Shown one piece after another: positions 35,243 through 44,613 of a stretch of 64,000 nt of DNA. The stretch covers positions 62,001 to 126,000 of the forward strand of contig JBNKVM010000010.1 of NCBI GenBank assembly GCA_050299175.1, given 5' to 3'. The stretch comes from JAPHTQ01 sp050299175 (lineage in GTDB: Bacteria > Pseudomonadota > Gammaproteobacteria > Thiohalomonadales > Thiohalomonadaceae). The position numbers and the translations under genes were made by a program. Positions within the stretch are counted from its first letter, which is position 1. Each line of letters opens with the position of its first letter. Under the pieces are notes generated by a model. It did no database searches. It saw nothing but the letters and a program-made list of their open reading frames with translations, and was not told the DNA's origin.

Positions 35243-35998
35243 GTGCTCCCCATCGAACAAATCCTGTTGTTCATCATCTCCCTGGTCGCCAATCTCTTTT
35301 CAGCCTTCGCTGGGGGCGGGGCAGGTCTGCTGCAACTACCTGCGTTAATCTTTCTCGGTTTGCCCTTCGGTATCGCCCTGGCGACCCACAAAGTTGCCAG
35401 TGTTGCACTGGGCGTTGGCGCCACCCTGCGCCATCTACGCCAGGGTGGCCTGGAACGTCGCTTCGTGCTCTTCATCCTTGCCTGTGGTCTACCCGGTGTT
35501 ATATTCGGTGCGAGTATCATCCTGCAGGTACCCGATCGCAGTGCCCAAATAGCACTCGGTGTGCTTACTGTGACACTGGGTCTCTACTCAGGGTTCAAAA
35601 AGGAGCTGGGCCAGGAGGATAAGCCACGCAACAGGGAAGGAAACGGGTTATGGTTGGGCGGTACCGTACTTTTTGCCATCGGCATACTGAACGGCTCACT
35701 CACATCCGGAACAGGCCTTTTTGTCACCCTCTGGCTGGTACGCTGGTTCGGTCTCGATTACCAGCGAGCTGTCGCCTACACCCTGGTACTGGTCGGTATC
35801 TTCTGGAACGGCAGTGGTGCAGTAACACTGGGCATTCTGGGTGATATTCGCTGGGAGTGGCTGCCTGCCCTGTTGCTGGGTTCTTTAATCGGCGGTTATT
35901 TTGGCGCCCACCTGGCGATACGTCACGGCAATCGGGCAATCAAACGGGTTTTCGAAATCGTCACTATATTGGTCGGCACAAAACTGATCCTCGGCTAA
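35243..35998 (+). CDS. TauE/SafE-family permease
   Basis: Membrane protein of 251 residues with about seven to eight hydrophobic segments. The N-terminal FAGGGAGLLQLPALIFLGL and the later NGSLTSGTGLFVTLWLV (repeat of a glycine-rich half) are typical of the TauE/SafE family, which exports sulfite or sulfonates. The start codon is GTG (35243) with AGG about 9 nt upstream. Sulfite export would fit a sulfur-metabolising cell, but the substrate is not readable from sequence. Confidence 0.85.
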   Translation: MLPIEQILLFIISLVANLFSAFAGGGAGLLQLPALIFLGLPFGIALATHKVASVALGVGATLRHLRQGGLERRFVLFILACGLPGVIFGASIILQVPDRSAQIALGVLTVTLGLYSGFKKELGQEDKPRNREGNGLWLGGTVLFAIGILNGSLTSGTGLFVTLWLVRWFGLDYQRAVAYTLVLVGIFWNGSGAVTLGILGDIRWEWLPALLLGSLIGGYFGAHLAIRHGNRAIKRVFEIVTILVGTKLILG

Positions 35999-35999
35999 C

Positions 36000-36797
36000 C
36001 TAGCCTTTTTTTAATCTATCCAGTCGCAAACGTTCACGCTCGTCAAACAACCGTTTGGAGCCGAGCCAGACCGCAGCAAGGGTACCGAAACCAGTACCAC
36101 TGGCAATCAGAAACATAATCAGAATTTGATACTTCACCGCTTCCAACGGTGGACTTCCGGCCAGGATCTGACCGGTCATCATCCCCGGCAAGCTAATCAC
36201 CCCTGCGGCGGCCATAGCATTAACGATAGGTACCAGCCCCACACGCATACTCTCACGTCGAATATCACTGATCGCCGTCGATGCGGTTTGTCCCAGCATC
36301 AACCTAGCCTCGATCACCTGGCGCTGCTGCCATGCCATGGTCGTTAGACGATCCAGACCAAGGGCGATCCCATTCATGGTATTACCGAGTAACATCCCCA
36401 GCAGAGGAATCGCATACTGCGGTAGATACCATGGCGCCGGCTGAATCAGGATGACCAGTGCCATGACGGTAACGGTGAAAGCCGAAACGAACATCGACAA
36501 AGTACCAACCCCGTAACCCCACAGTCCGGCAAAACGACGCTCCTGTCGCGCCATTACTTCACGTCCGGCGACCAGCAACATAATCAACGCCAACAGCCCG
36601 ACCCATAGCAGGGTGGCATTCTCGAACAACACTTTGAGAACGAAGCCAATCAGCGACAACTGCACCGTGGTGCGTAGAGCCGCGACCAGCAGACGCCGCT
36701 CGATACCGAAATGCATGCGCCAACTGATCGCCGCCAGCAGTAGAACCAGAGTGGAAGCCAGTGCCAGATCCAGGGGTGACAGCGAGATAGCATCCAT
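36000..36797 (-). CDS. fetB: ABC transporter permease, FetB/UPF0014 family
   Basis: Membrane permease of 265 residues with about six to seven segments. Features of the UPF0014/FetB family include LRTTVQLSLIGFVL near the start and NTMNGIALGLDRL, then MMTGQILAGSPPLEAVKYQI. FetAB exports iron in E. coli. The ATG shares its last base with the TGA of the ATPase gene (TGATG), so the two are coupled. The in-frame extension upstream lies within the ATPase gene and was not used. Confidence 0.85.
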   Translation of the reverse strand: MDAISLSPLDLALASTLVLLLAAISWRMHFGIERRLLVAALRTTVQLSLIGFVLKVLFENATLLWVGLLALIMLLVAGREVMARQERRFAGLWGYGVGTLSMFVSAFTVTVMALVILIQPAPWYLPQYAIPLLGMLLGNTMNGIALGLDRLTTMAWQQRQVIEARLMLGQTASTAISDIRRESMRVGLVPIVNAMAAAGVISLPGMMTGQILAGSPPLEAVKYQILIMFLIASGTGFGTLAAVWLGSKRLFDERERLRLDRLKKG

Positions 36798-37396
36798 CAC
36801 TTCACCTCCTCGATCTTTCCATCCACGATGCGAAGGTGCCGATCGGAAACCCGTTGCATCTGTGCACTGTCGTGACTGACCCATAGCAGAGAGATGCCAC
36901 GTTCACGCCGTAGTTCACGCAGCACAGACTCCACGCGTTCCACGTTCTGCGCATCGAGACTGGCGGTGGGCTCGTCGAGTAACAGTACCTGCGGTTCGTT
37001 TTGCAATAGTCGCAGTAACGCCAGTCGCTGCCGCTCCCCGGTGGAACAGTTGGCCACCTGCCACTGCATGACCTCAGCGGAAAAACCCAGTGCGTCCAGC
37101 AGTGAGTCGTCTACCTGCCAGAAATGCTCGCCGACACTCTCACCCCACCACTGACTCTCCGCCGACAACATCCCCACACGACTGCGCCACTGATGCGCAC
37201 GCAAGCTGCTGCACAGTGTATCGTCCAGCCAGATTTCACCAGCGTGTTGGTCCAGATCGGCGATCGCCCGTAGCAGCAGGGTCTTGCCCGCACCGCTGGG
37301 ACCGGCGATGGTCACACACTCGCCGGCTGCCAGTTCCAGCTCGATCGGTCCCACATGCCGGGTCACCAGCCCCTTGATTCTCAAACCTGTCGCCAC
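36797..37396 (-). CDS. fetA: ABC transporter ATP-binding protein, FetA-like
   Basis: ATPase of 199 residues: Walker A GPSGAGKTLLLRAI, signature STGERQRLALLRLL, Walker B VLLLDEPTASLDAQN and switch H in LLWVSHD. Starts with GTG. It forms a two-gene operon with the FetB-like permease; together they would export iron or another metal. It is divergent from the CDGSH iron-sulfur gene 83 bp away. Confidence 0.88.
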   Translation of the reverse strand: MATGLRIKGLVTRHVGPIELELAAGECVTIAGPSGAGKTLLLRAIADLDQHAGEIWLDDTLCSSLRAHQWRSRVGMLSAESQWWGESVGEHFWQVDDSLLDALGFSAEVMQWQVANCSTGERQRLALLRLLQNEPQVLLLDEPTASLDAQNVERVESVLRELRRERGISLLWVSHDSAQMQRVSDRHLRIVDGKIEEVK

Positions 37397-37479
37397 CAGA
37401 CTATCTCTGCACCACTTTTGTAATTTCCCTTTGAAATTACGCTATTTATAACAACTACACCAGAACACAGGAATAGCCT

Positions 37480-37716
37480 ATGTCCGAACCTACCATCGCT
37501 CAAAAATCGCCCATTACCCTTGAACTGGAAGCCGGTGACTACTGGTTCTGCACCTGCGGCAAAAGTGCAGGCCAGCCTTTCTGCGACGGCTCGCACAAGG
37601 GCAGCGAATTTGCACCGCAAAAATTTACCGTCGAGCAAAAACGCCGTGTGGCGCTCTGTGGCTGCAAACACAGCCAGGAAGGTCATCTCTGCGATGGCAC
37701 CCATCTCAAGCTCTGA
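37480..37716 (+). CDS. CDGSH iron-sulfur protein with two CDGSH motifs
   Basis: Small protein of 78 residues with two mitoNEET-type cluster motifs: CTCGKSAGQPFCDGSH and CGCKHSQEGHLCDGTH. Each would bind a [2Fe-2S] cluster with three Cys and one His. Tandem CDGSH proteins of this size are common in bacteria; their role may be redox or iron-sulfur transfer. It is divergent from fetAB and followed by a bidirectional terminator. Confidence 0.93.
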   Translation: MSEPTIAQKSPITLELEAGDYWFCTCGKSAGQPFCDGSHKGSEFAPQKFTVEQKRRVALCGCKHSQEGHLCDGTHLKL

Positions 37717-37731
37717 TTCAATCTATTGCAT

Positions 37732-37765
37732 AAAAAAGGCGCCCAATGGGCGCCTTCTTTTTACT
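37732..37765. terminator. Bidirectional terminator between CDGSH gene and amtB
   Basis: AAGGCGCCCA and TGGGCGCCTT pair over 10 bp. The plus strand continues with CTTTTT after the stem, and the minus strand with six T, so both convergent genes can end here. Confidence 0.88.
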
Positions 37766-37784
37766 GCAGGTTTCAGCGTATCGC

Positions 37785-39041
37785 TTAGATACCGGAACCT
37801 TTGGAGCCGGTGAACTCCGGATAGGCTTCCAGGCCACACTCGGAGATATCGACACCTTCGTACTCTTCTTCTTCGCTGACGCGCAAGCCCATAACGGCCT
37901 TGATCACCATCCAGACTACGAAGCTGGAGACAAAGACCCAGCCGAAGATGGTCACGATACCAATCAGCTGAGCGGTCAGTGTGGCATCAGAGTTTGTCCA
38001 AACTACTGCCAGCAGACCCCAGATACCGACGACACCGTGAACGGAGATGGCACCAACCGGATCGTCGATCTTCAGCTTGTCCAAAGTAATGATGGAGAAG
38101 ACAACCAAGATACCGCCGATAGCGCCAACCAAAGTAGATTCCATCGGAGTACCCGCCAGCGGCTCGGCAGTGATGGCAACCAGACCAGCCAGGGCGCCGT
38201 TGAGGGCCATAGTCAGGTCAGCCTTACCGAACAGCAGACGTGCAGTGATCAGCGCAGCAACCACACCACCCGCAGCAGCGGTATTGGTGTTAACGAAAAC
38301 CATGGCAACCGCGTTCGCTTCAGCAACGTTGGAAACAACCAGTTCAGAACCACCGTTAAAGCCGAACCAGCCCAGCCACAGGATAAAGGTACCCAGTGTA
38401 GCCAGCGGCATGTTGGCGCCAGGAATAGCGTTGATTTCGCCGTTCTTGCCGTACTTGCCTTTACGAGCGCCAAGCAGCAGCACACCAGCCAGCGCAGCGG
38501 TTGCACCAGTCAGGTGAACCACACCGGAACCGGCGAAGTCGAGGAAACCAAGACCGTCGAGGAAACCACCGCCCCACTTCCAGAAGCCCTGTACCGGATA
38601 GATGAAGCCGGTCATGACAACTGCGAAGGCAAGGAAGGCCCACAGTTTCATACGCTCAGCAACCGCACCAGAAACGATGGACATAGCGGTAGCAACGAAC
38701 ACAACCTGGAAGAAGAAATCAGACAGGTTGGAGTAGTAGATATCACCGTTGCTGGCGAGAACTTCTTCCAGGGTGTTATCTGCGCCCAGCAGGAAGCTGA
38801 TACCTGGAATAACAGAGTTAACGCTGTCGCCGTACATGATGTTGTAACCAACCAGCATGTACATGATGCAGGCTACCGCGTACAGCACGATGTTTTTGGT
38901 AAGAATTTCGGCGGTGTTTTTCGCACGCACCAGACCGGCCTCAAGCATGGCAAAACCCGCGGCCATCCACATTACGAGTGCACCGGTTACCAGAAAGTAA
39001 AAGGTATCCAGCGCGTATTTGACTTCTGTAACTGCTTCCAT
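37785..39041 (-). CDS. amtB: Ammonium transporter
   Basis: Channel protein of 418 residues with about eleven membrane segments. Signature sequences are MWMAAGFAMLEAGLVRAKN, GSGVVHLTGATAALAG with the pore histidine, and VHGVVGIWGLLAV with the second pore histidine. It conducts ammonia across the inner membrane. It follows glnK by 21 bp; GlnK binds and closes AmtB when nitrogen is plentiful. It is third in the torF-glnK-amtB operon under a sigma-54 promoter. Confidence 0.97.
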   Translation of the reverse strand: MEAVTEVKYALDTFYFLVTGALVMWMAAGFAMLEAGLVRAKNTAEILTKNIVLYAVACIMYMLVGYNIMYGDSVNSVIPGISFLLGADNTLEEVLASNGDIYYSNLSDFFFQVVFVATAMSIVSGAVAERMKLWAFLAFAVVMTGFIYPVQGFWKWGGGFLDGLGFLDFAGSGVVHLTGATAALAGVLLLGARKGKYGKNGEINAIPGANMPLATLGTFILWLGWFGFNGGSELVVSNVAEANAVAMVFVNTNTAAAGGVVAALITARLLFGKADLTMALNGALAGLVAITAEPLAGTPMESTLVGAIGGILVVFSIITLDKLKIDDPVGAISVHGVVGIWGLLAVVWTNSDATLTAQLIGIVTIFGWVFVSSFVVWMVIKAVMGLRVSEEEEYEGVDISECGLEAYPEFTGSKGSGI

Positions 39042-39062
39042 CTCGCTACCCTCCCGACGGGT

Positions 39063-39401
39063 TTAGAGCGCTTCCGGACCGGACTCACCGGTACGAATGC
39101 GGACAACTTGTTCAAGGCTGGTGACGAAGATCTTGCCGTCGCCGATCTTGCCGGTATTGGCGGCCTTGGAAACCGCTTCAATAACCTGGTCAACCAGATC
39201 GGCAGGAACCGCTGCCTCAACCTTAACCTTTGGCAGAAAATCAACCACATACTCTGCACCGCGATACAGCTCGGTGTGACCTTTCTGCCGCCCGAAACCT
39301 TTCACCTCGGTGACGGTGATACCCTGTACGCCGATGTCGGAAAGGGCTTCACGCACGTCATCCAGCTTGAAAGGCTTGATGATTGCCGTAACCATTTTCA
39401 T
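39063..39401 (-). CDS. glnK: P-II nitrogen regulatory protein GlnK
   Basis: Signal-transduction protein of 112 residues. It has the uridylylation tyrosine Y51 in YRGAEYVVDFLPK, the B-loop TGKIGDGKIFV, and the C-terminal VRIRTGESGPEAL. The pairing with amtB supports GlnK rather than GlnB. It reports nitrogen and 2-oxoglutarate/ATP status. AACGGAGG precedes the ATG. Confidence 0.96.
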   Translation of the reverse strand: MKMVTAIIKPFKLDDVREALSDIGVQGITVTEVKGFGRQKGHTELYRGAEYVVDFLPKVKVEAAVPADLVDQVIEAVSKAANTGKIGDGKIFVTSLEQVVRIRTGESGPEAL

Positions 39402-39489
39402 AGTGATTTATCCTCCGTTTCAGACCGGGTCCGGTTAAGGACCCGGCCTTGATAACACCGCAACAAGCTGCGGCATCGATGCGTTTGTC

Positions 39490-40143
39490 TTACAGATCGA
39501 TAGACTTGCTAACGCTCAGAACAACAGACATGTCGCTTACAGCAGAACCGCCTGCATCGACAGTGCCGGAGAGGTCCTTGTCAGAATTGATTACAGACAG
39601 AGTGGCATCCCAGTCACCGATAGCGGTGTTGTAACCGGCTTCAACGTAGCTACCTTTGAAGTCGTTACCCCAGCTGCCGAAGGTGACGTAAACACTTTTG
39701 TACTCAGCGGTAACACTGGCAAAGGTGTAATCCTGGGAAGGAGTAGAATCGTAGGTACCAACAGCGTAGGTCGCGCTGATCGGACCATAACCAACACCTA
39801 GAGCACCTTCTTTATAGGTGTTATCGAAAGCATCGTTGGTGTAGTTGTAAGTGACATAACCGATGTCGTAGGAGAAGCCTTCGTATTCACCGGCATAACC
39901 AATGTACAGGTCATACTCCATACCAACGGTAACGTCTGCGGCCCAAACACCAACGTAAACGCCGTTCATGTCGTAATCGAGACCAGCGGAAGCGGTAGCA
40001 CCTGAACCCTGATCAACGCCACGGAAGATGTAGTCGGAAACCATACCGATGTTGGCGCTGGCGCCAGCCATCGCAGTACCGCTAACCAGAGTGGATGCGG
40101 CCAGAACCGCGCCTGCTACCAGAGATTTGGTCATCTTGCTCAT
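39490..40143 (-). CDS. TorF-family putative outer-membrane porin
   Basis: Outer-membrane protein of 217 residues with a Sec signal ending TAMA. The mature part alternates aromatic and small residues in short strands (IGMVSDYIFRGVDQGSG is the family start) and ends in an L-terminated strand (VLSVSKSIDL), as expected for a beta-barrel of the TorF/Gcw_chp family. Start MSKMTKSL has AGGAG 7 nt upstream. As first gene before glnK-amtB, it may let ammonium or small N-compounds cross the outer membrane (inference from operon). Confidence 0.82.
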   Translation of the reverse strand: MSKMTKSLVAGAVLAASTLVSGTAMAGASANIGMVSDYIFRGVDQGSGATASAGLDYDMNGVYVGVWAADVTVGMEYDLYIGYAGEYEGFSYDIGYVTYNYTNDAFDNTYKEGALGVGYGPISATYAVGTYDSTPSQDYTFASVTAEYKSVYVTFGSWGNDFKGSYVEAGYNTAIGDWDATLSVINSDKDLSGTVDAGGSAVSDMSVVLSVSKSIDL

Positions 40144-40213
40144 CTGTTTACTCCTAGTGTGTGTTGTGAAAAGCACGAACCTTTTTGGCCTTACGGCCTT
40201 CGCTCTCGGCTAT

Positions 40214-40230
40214 TGCATTAGCCGTGCCAA
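40214..40230 (-). promoter_or_regulatory. Sigma-54 promoter of torF-glnK-amtB
   Basis: On the minus strand the sequence is TTGGCACGGCTAATGCA. Against the RpoN consensus YTGGCACGrNNNTTGCW it has the GG and GC elements at the required 12-bp spacing and only one mismatch. Transcription would begin about 60 nt before the torF ATG. Confidence 0.82.
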
Positions 40231-40280
40231 CCCCGTTTCTCCTGTATAAACAGTTATTTATGTTTGTTTGTAATAAAATT

Positions 40281-40340
40281 TGCACAAAACGCGCGCACCA
40301 CAATGGAATGCATCCAGGGCAACTGCACCACTACGGTGCG
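40281..40340 (-). promoter_or_regulatory. NtrC-type activator binding region
   Basis: TGCACC-N5-GGTGCG at 40324-40340 fits the NtrC consensus (TGCACC-N5-GGTGCA) with one mismatch. Weaker matches lie at 40281-40297 (TGCAC...GCGCA) and around 40296-40314 (GCACCACAATGG). They are ~50-125 bp upstream of the sigma-54 promoter, the normal enhancer distance. Confidence 0.7.
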
Positions 40341-40411
40341 CTGTTCTGGTGCACAAGGTGCAGAGAAATGACGTACACTAGCGGTGCACTGAAAAACGGC
40401 ATTAATCCACT

Positions 40412-40663
40412 ATGGAAAAGAACGTGATCGATGAATTAAGCAAGCGCCTCGGCGAAATCCTGCCGCCTGGGGTGAACGTATTGAGAGAAGACGCGGAGAA
40501 GAATATCCGCAGCGTGCTACACGCGGCCTTCAGCAAGATGGATCTGGTGACCCGCGAAGAGTTCGAGGTACAGGCAAAGGTCCTGCAGCGCTCACGGGAA
40601 AAACTGGAAGCACTGGAAAAACAGCTCGCCGAGCTGGAGGCAAAACTGAAACACGGGAAGTAA
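40412..40663 (+). CDS. ubiK: Ubiquinone biosynthesis accessory factor UbiK (BMFP family)
   Basis: Small coiled-coil protein of 83 residues. The N-terminal amphipathic part (KRLGEILPPGVNVLREDAEK) and the MDLVTREEFEVQAKVLQRSR stretch before a long coiled coil are typical of the BMFP/YqiC/UbiK family. UbiK supports the Ubi protein complex with UbiJ. It is divergent from torF and 31 bp upstream of yifB, as in Pseudomonas. Confidence 0.9.
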   Translation: MEKNVIDELSKRLGEILPPGVNVLREDAEKNIRSVLHAAFSKMDLVTREEFEVQAKVLQRSREKLEALEKQLAELEAKLKHGK

Positions 40664-40694
40664 GGATGCAAACACGCCGCAAGGATGAGGCGAC

Positions 40695-42200
40695 ATGTCA
40701 CTAGCAATAATCCACACTCGTGCTGCGGTCGGCATCGAAGCACCAGAAGTTATCATTGAGGTTCACTTGGCCAACGGCCTGCCCGCCCTCTCTATCGTCG
40801 GTCTGCCCGAAGCGGCAGTGAAAGAGAGCAAGGATCGGGTTCGCGCCGCCCTGCTCAACGCCCGTTTCGAATACCCGGCACGACGCATTACCGTCAGCCT
40901 CGCCCCGGCCGATCTGCCCAAGGAGGGTGGTCGCTACGATCTACCCATCGCCCTCGGCATCCTCGCCGCCTCTGGGCAAATCCCGGCCGAGAATCTCGAA
41001 CGTTATGAGTTTGTCGGTGAACTGGGACTGGGCGGACAACTGCGGCCGATACGTGGCGTATTACCTGTTGCACTGCGTTCCCGCGATGCAGGACGTAGCC
41101 TGATCACCCCCCAGCAAAACGCCGATGAAGCGGCACTGGTCAGTGGTGCCACGATCCATCCTGCAGAGCATCTACTCGATGTGGTGTCGCACCTACATGG
41201 ACAGCAGCGACTCCCACTACACACAACCCCAATACCTGCTGCCAGCACAACTAATATTCCCGACCTTTCCGAAGTCTACGGCCAACCCCATGCACGCCGC
41301 GCACTGGAAATCGCTGCAGCAGGTGGCCACAGCATGTTGATGTATGGCCCACCCGGAACAGGTAAAACTATGCTAGCCAGCCGCCTGCCTGGCATCCTGC
41401 CGCCGATGAATGAAGAGGAGGCCGTAGAGAGCGCGGCGCTCTCCTCCATCAGCGAGCAGGGATTCCGTTTCGAAAACTGGGCACAGCGCAATTTTCGCGC
41501 TCCCCACCATACTGCCTCGGCGGTAGCCATGGTCGGAGGTGGCGGCCACCCCCGTCCCGGTGAAATATCACTGGCGCACAACGGTGTACTATTTCTCGAT
41601 GAACTGCCTGAGTTTGATCGCAAGGTGCTTGAGGTCTTGCGGGAACCGCTGGAGTCGGGGCAGATCACCATCTCCCGTGCAGCGCGTCAGGCGCAGTTCC
41701 CTGCCCGCTTCCAACTGGTTGCGGCGATGAATCCCTGCCCCTGCGGTTATCACGGTCACCCATCAGGACGCTGTCGCTGTACTGAAGAACAGATCGCCCG
41801 CTATCGTGGTCGACTCTCCGGACCACTGCTGGATCGTATCGATCTGCATATTGAAGTTCCGCCACTGGCAAAAGGTGTGCTACAGGATCACGGGCAAAAG
41901 GAAGAGAACAGCGCTACGGTACGTGACAGAGTGGTGAAATGCCGTGATATACAGCAAACGCGCAACGGTAAGGCCAATGCGTTACTCGATAATCGGGAAG
42001 TGAAAAAATATTGTCGTTTAGAGGCGCGTGAGGCACAGCTGCTGGAACAAGCCACAGAAATGCTAGGGCTTTCAGCGCGCGCCCATCAGCGCATTCTCAA
42101 GCTGGCGCGGACGATCGCCGATATGGCTCAAAGTGAGAGTATCGGGGCAAACCATCTCACCGAAGCCATCAGTTACCGAAAACTGGATCGACAGCAATAA
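40695..42200 (+). CDS. comM: YifB/ComM family Mg-chelatase-like AAA+ ATPase
   Basis: AAA+ protein of 501 residues. The N-terminal Lon-like domain (AVGIEAPEVIIEVHLANGLP ... GLPEAAVKESKDRVRAALLN) precedes Walker A GPPGTGKTMLASRLPGILPP, Walker B LFLDELPEF, and a cysteine group in MNPCPCGYHGHPSGRCRC. The C-terminal helical domain ends LTEAISYRKLDR. ComM is a branch-migration helicase in natural transformation. The gene order ubiK-yifB is conserved. Confidence 0.94.
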   Translation: MSLAIIHTRAAVGIEAPEVIIEVHLANGLPALSIVGLPEAAVKESKDRVRAALLNARFEYPARRITVSLAPADLPKEGGRYDLPIALGILAASGQIPAENLERYEFVGELGLGGQLRPIRGVLPVALRSRDAGRSLITPQQNADEAALVSGATIHPAEHLLDVVSHLHGQQRLPLHTTPIPAASTTNIPDLSEVYGQPHARRALEIAAAGGHSMLMYGPPGTGKTMLASRLPGILPPMNEEEAVESAALSSISEQGFRFENWAQRNFRAPHHTASAVAMVGGGGHPRPGEISLAHNGVLFLDELPEFDRKVLEVLREPLESGQITISRAARQAQFPARFQLVAAMNPCPCGYHGHPSGRCRCTEEQIARYRGRLSGPLLDRIDLHIEVPPLAKGVLQDHGQKEENSATVRDRVVKCRDIQQTRNGKANALLDNREVKKYCRLEAREAQLLEQATEMLGLSARAHQRILKLARTIADMAQSESIGANHLTEAISYRKLDRQQ

Positions 42201-42219
42201 CTTTTAAAGCGCAGCAACG

Positions 42220-44613
42220 TCAGCTATCACCACCCAATAGTGCCTGAGCCCTCGGTCTGAACTGCAAACCGTAAAACATCTGCAGGTAACGCCGCGTTTC
42301 ATCGCGCTCCAGATTGGTCACGTACTTCCAGAATCCATAGATCCGCGAGAGTGTCATCATCCGGCTGGCATAACGCTCCCAGGTATAACGACTACGGATA
42401 CGTTCGATGGCTTCATCTGAAATGCGCTTCCAGTAATCTTCTTCGCTTTCACAGCGTTCGAAGAATTCATGCAACTCATGGCATACCTGATCGCCATGGT
42501 TGGGATCGATGTGAAAACCGGAATGACCGTGTTCGATGATCTCCAACGGACCACCGTAACGAGTGGCAAAGGTCGGCAGGCCACAGGTCATCGCCTCGAC
42601 CACGGTCAAACCAAAGGCCTCAAACAGAGCCGGTTGTACAAAGACGCCGCCGTGATCGGCAATAAAGCGATAAAGCTCACCCGCGAACGGTTTATCAAGT
42701 TGTACACCAAGCCAGCGCACCTGCTCATCCAGACCATACTGTTCGAAAAGTTCGTGCATGTGAGCGATTTGCTGCTGTTCTTCACGATCCTTTGATTGCT
42801 CTGCATTGACGAAACCGGCGATCACCACCAGATTGGCCCTTTCACGCAGCTCATCATCATTTGCATACCACTCGACCAGACCAGTGATGTTTTTGATCCG
42901 ATCCAGTCGCGCCATGGTAAAGATTGGCGGCTTATCGCGATCCTTCAACACCCCGCGGGCATCGTCTCGCTCACCGCCATACACCATCTCATCCAGTTCG
43001 CCATGAAGCCCCTGTAGCCGTCGTTCAGTGTCAGTGTAGGGGAAATAGATCTCCGCATCGGCACCGGGAGAGACGATATTAAATTTCGGATCGTAAACAT
43101 CGATACCGTTCACCACCCGATAAAGTCCCGGCATAGTGAAACTGACATGACTTTCATATTGGCCGACACTGTCGCGGGTACCCGCAATTTCCTGGAAGGT
43201 ACTGGTGATAATAAAATCCGCCGAGTTCATCGCGATCAAATCTGCGGTGAACTGACAGGAGAAGTGATATTGCGCTTCGTTTTCCTGCCAGTAGAGATCG
43301 GAGTAGAGATACTTGGTTTTTTCCAGCGCGTGCGCAATGTTGCACTGGGTCACGCCAAGTTGCTGTGACATTAGGGTCGCCACCAGATTGCCATCGGAAT
43401 AGTTACCGATCACCAGATCGGGGCGACCACCCATTTCTGCCTGCACCGCCTGCGCCGCTTCGTGGGCAAAGCGCTCCAGATAGGGCCAGACCTCAAAACG
43501 CGAAATCCACTGCGGAATCACTTCACCGCTCTCGTTGCGGAAAGGCACACGCAATATCCGCGCATGGGTGGTACCAACAATTGGTTCAAGCGGCTGGTTG
43601 CAGGTGGTATTACCGGCTTCCGGGATCAGGCGGGTTATCACCACGATATCTGGTTCCAGATCGAGCCCCTGCTCATCAATACGCTTGCGCATCTCCCGTT
43701 CCAGCGCGCGTACCTGATCAAGGATATAGACCACCTGCCCGCCAGTATCGGGCAAACCCAATACTTTGTCCTGACCAAAGAAACCGTGAGGTGATAGGAT
43801 TGCCAAACGATAGATCATCGGAATGCGCCCGAGGAACTCTTCCAGCGTCGCAGGATCAGGGGCTTCCAGTACATCGGAGAGTAACAATAGTGTTTCGCGC
43901 ATACGTCGAGCATCACGCCCCCAACCCGGTTCAAAACCGAGCCGCTGCAAATTCTCCCCTACCTCGTCCCATTTGGCACCGGGCTCAACCTCTGCCAGGT
44001 AATCTTCGGCTCGACGTAACGCCTGCTGCAATTCGGTAACGCCGGTGATGTGATTGTTGAGCATCAGCTGCTGTCCCTGCGCCTGATGTACCTGCAAAAA
44101 CTTGAACAGATGAGTAATACCAGGTCCGTGGGTCTGGAACAGCTGACTGGAAAGACGGCGGTTAAGAAATTCTACGCCACGACCAATAGAACGCGCCTCG
44201 TACATACGAGGGAATTCCCGATTGAATGGTCCGAGGTCAACCTCCAGCATCCACTGCTCAGCACTTATTCCACCTACATGACGTTCCTTGAACAACAGAA
44301 ACTCTTCTACCGGAATAATTTCATAATGCATCTGTTCCTGATGGATACGCAGATATTCCCAACGTCCGATGCGTGGACGCATGGCAAAGTAGATCCAGGG
44401 TGCGTCGAGTACCGCCTCCTGGGTTACGGCGATCAGCTTCTGCAACTTTGCTGTGGCATATTGTGCACCATCATCGGTAGCGCAAAAATCCTCATAGCTG
44501 TCCCACAACTCAGAACGAAGCATCAGGGTTTTATTAATGCTGCAAAGATGCCGCAGCAAGAGGTAGAAACCCTGCTTACCATCCTGCAATAATTCCTGAA
44601 GTGTTTCGGTCAT
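42220..44613 (-). CDS. Sucrose synthase
   Basis: GT4 family enzyme of 797 residues that reversibly forms sucrose and UDP from UDP-glucose and fructose. The N-terminal regulatory half (~1-270) leads to LSPHGFFGQDKVLGLPDTGG, the glycosyltransferase start, and the nucleotide-sugar site near FVQPALFEAFGLTVVEAMTC has the conserved E-x7-E. Length matches plant and bacterial sucrose synthases (~800). It overlaps the preceding sucrose-phosphate synthase gene by 4 bp. It could cleave sucrose to recover UDP-glucose. Confidence 0.94.
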   Translation of the reverse strand: MTETLQELLQDGKQGFYLLLRHLCSINKTLMLRSELWDSYEDFCATDDGAQYATAKLQKLIAVTQEAVLDAPWIYFAMRPRIGRWEYLRIHQEQMHYEIIPVEEFLLFKERHVGGISAEQWMLEVDLGPFNREFPRMYEARSIGRGVEFLNRRLSSQLFQTHGPGITHLFKFLQVHQAQGQQLMLNNHITGVTELQQALRRAEDYLAEVEPGAKWDEVGENLQRLGFEPGWGRDARRMRETLLLLSDVLEAPDPATLEEFLGRIPMIYRLAILSPHGFFGQDKVLGLPDTGGQVVYILDQVRALEREMRKRIDEQGLDLEPDIVVITRLIPEAGNTTCNQPLEPIVGTTHARILRVPFRNESGEVIPQWISRFEVWPYLERFAHEAAQAVQAEMGGRPDLVIGNYSDGNLVATLMSQQLGVTQCNIAHALEKTKYLYSDLYWQENEAQYHFSCQFTADLIAMNSADFIITSTFQEIAGTRDSVGQYESHVSFTMPGLYRVVNGIDVYDPKFNIVSPGADAEIYFPYTDTERRLQGLHGELDEMVYGGERDDARGVLKDRDKPPIFTMARLDRIKNITGLVEWYANDDELRERANLVVIAGFVNAEQSKDREEQQQIAHMHELFEQYGLDEQVRWLGVQLDKPFAGELYRFIADHGGVFVQPALFEAFGLTVVEAMTCGLPTFATRYGGPLEIIEHGHSGFHIDPNHGDQVCHELHEFFERCESEEDYWKRISDEAIERIRSRYTWERYASRMMTLSRIYGFWKYVTNLERDETRRYLQMFYGLQFRPRAQALLGGDS

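Noticed and set aside
37746..39452. Long plus-strand open frame (568 codons) opposite amtB and glnK
   Set aside because: It is fully antisense to two well-conserved genes, and its product is rich in N, H and T with no family features: a codon-bias shadow.
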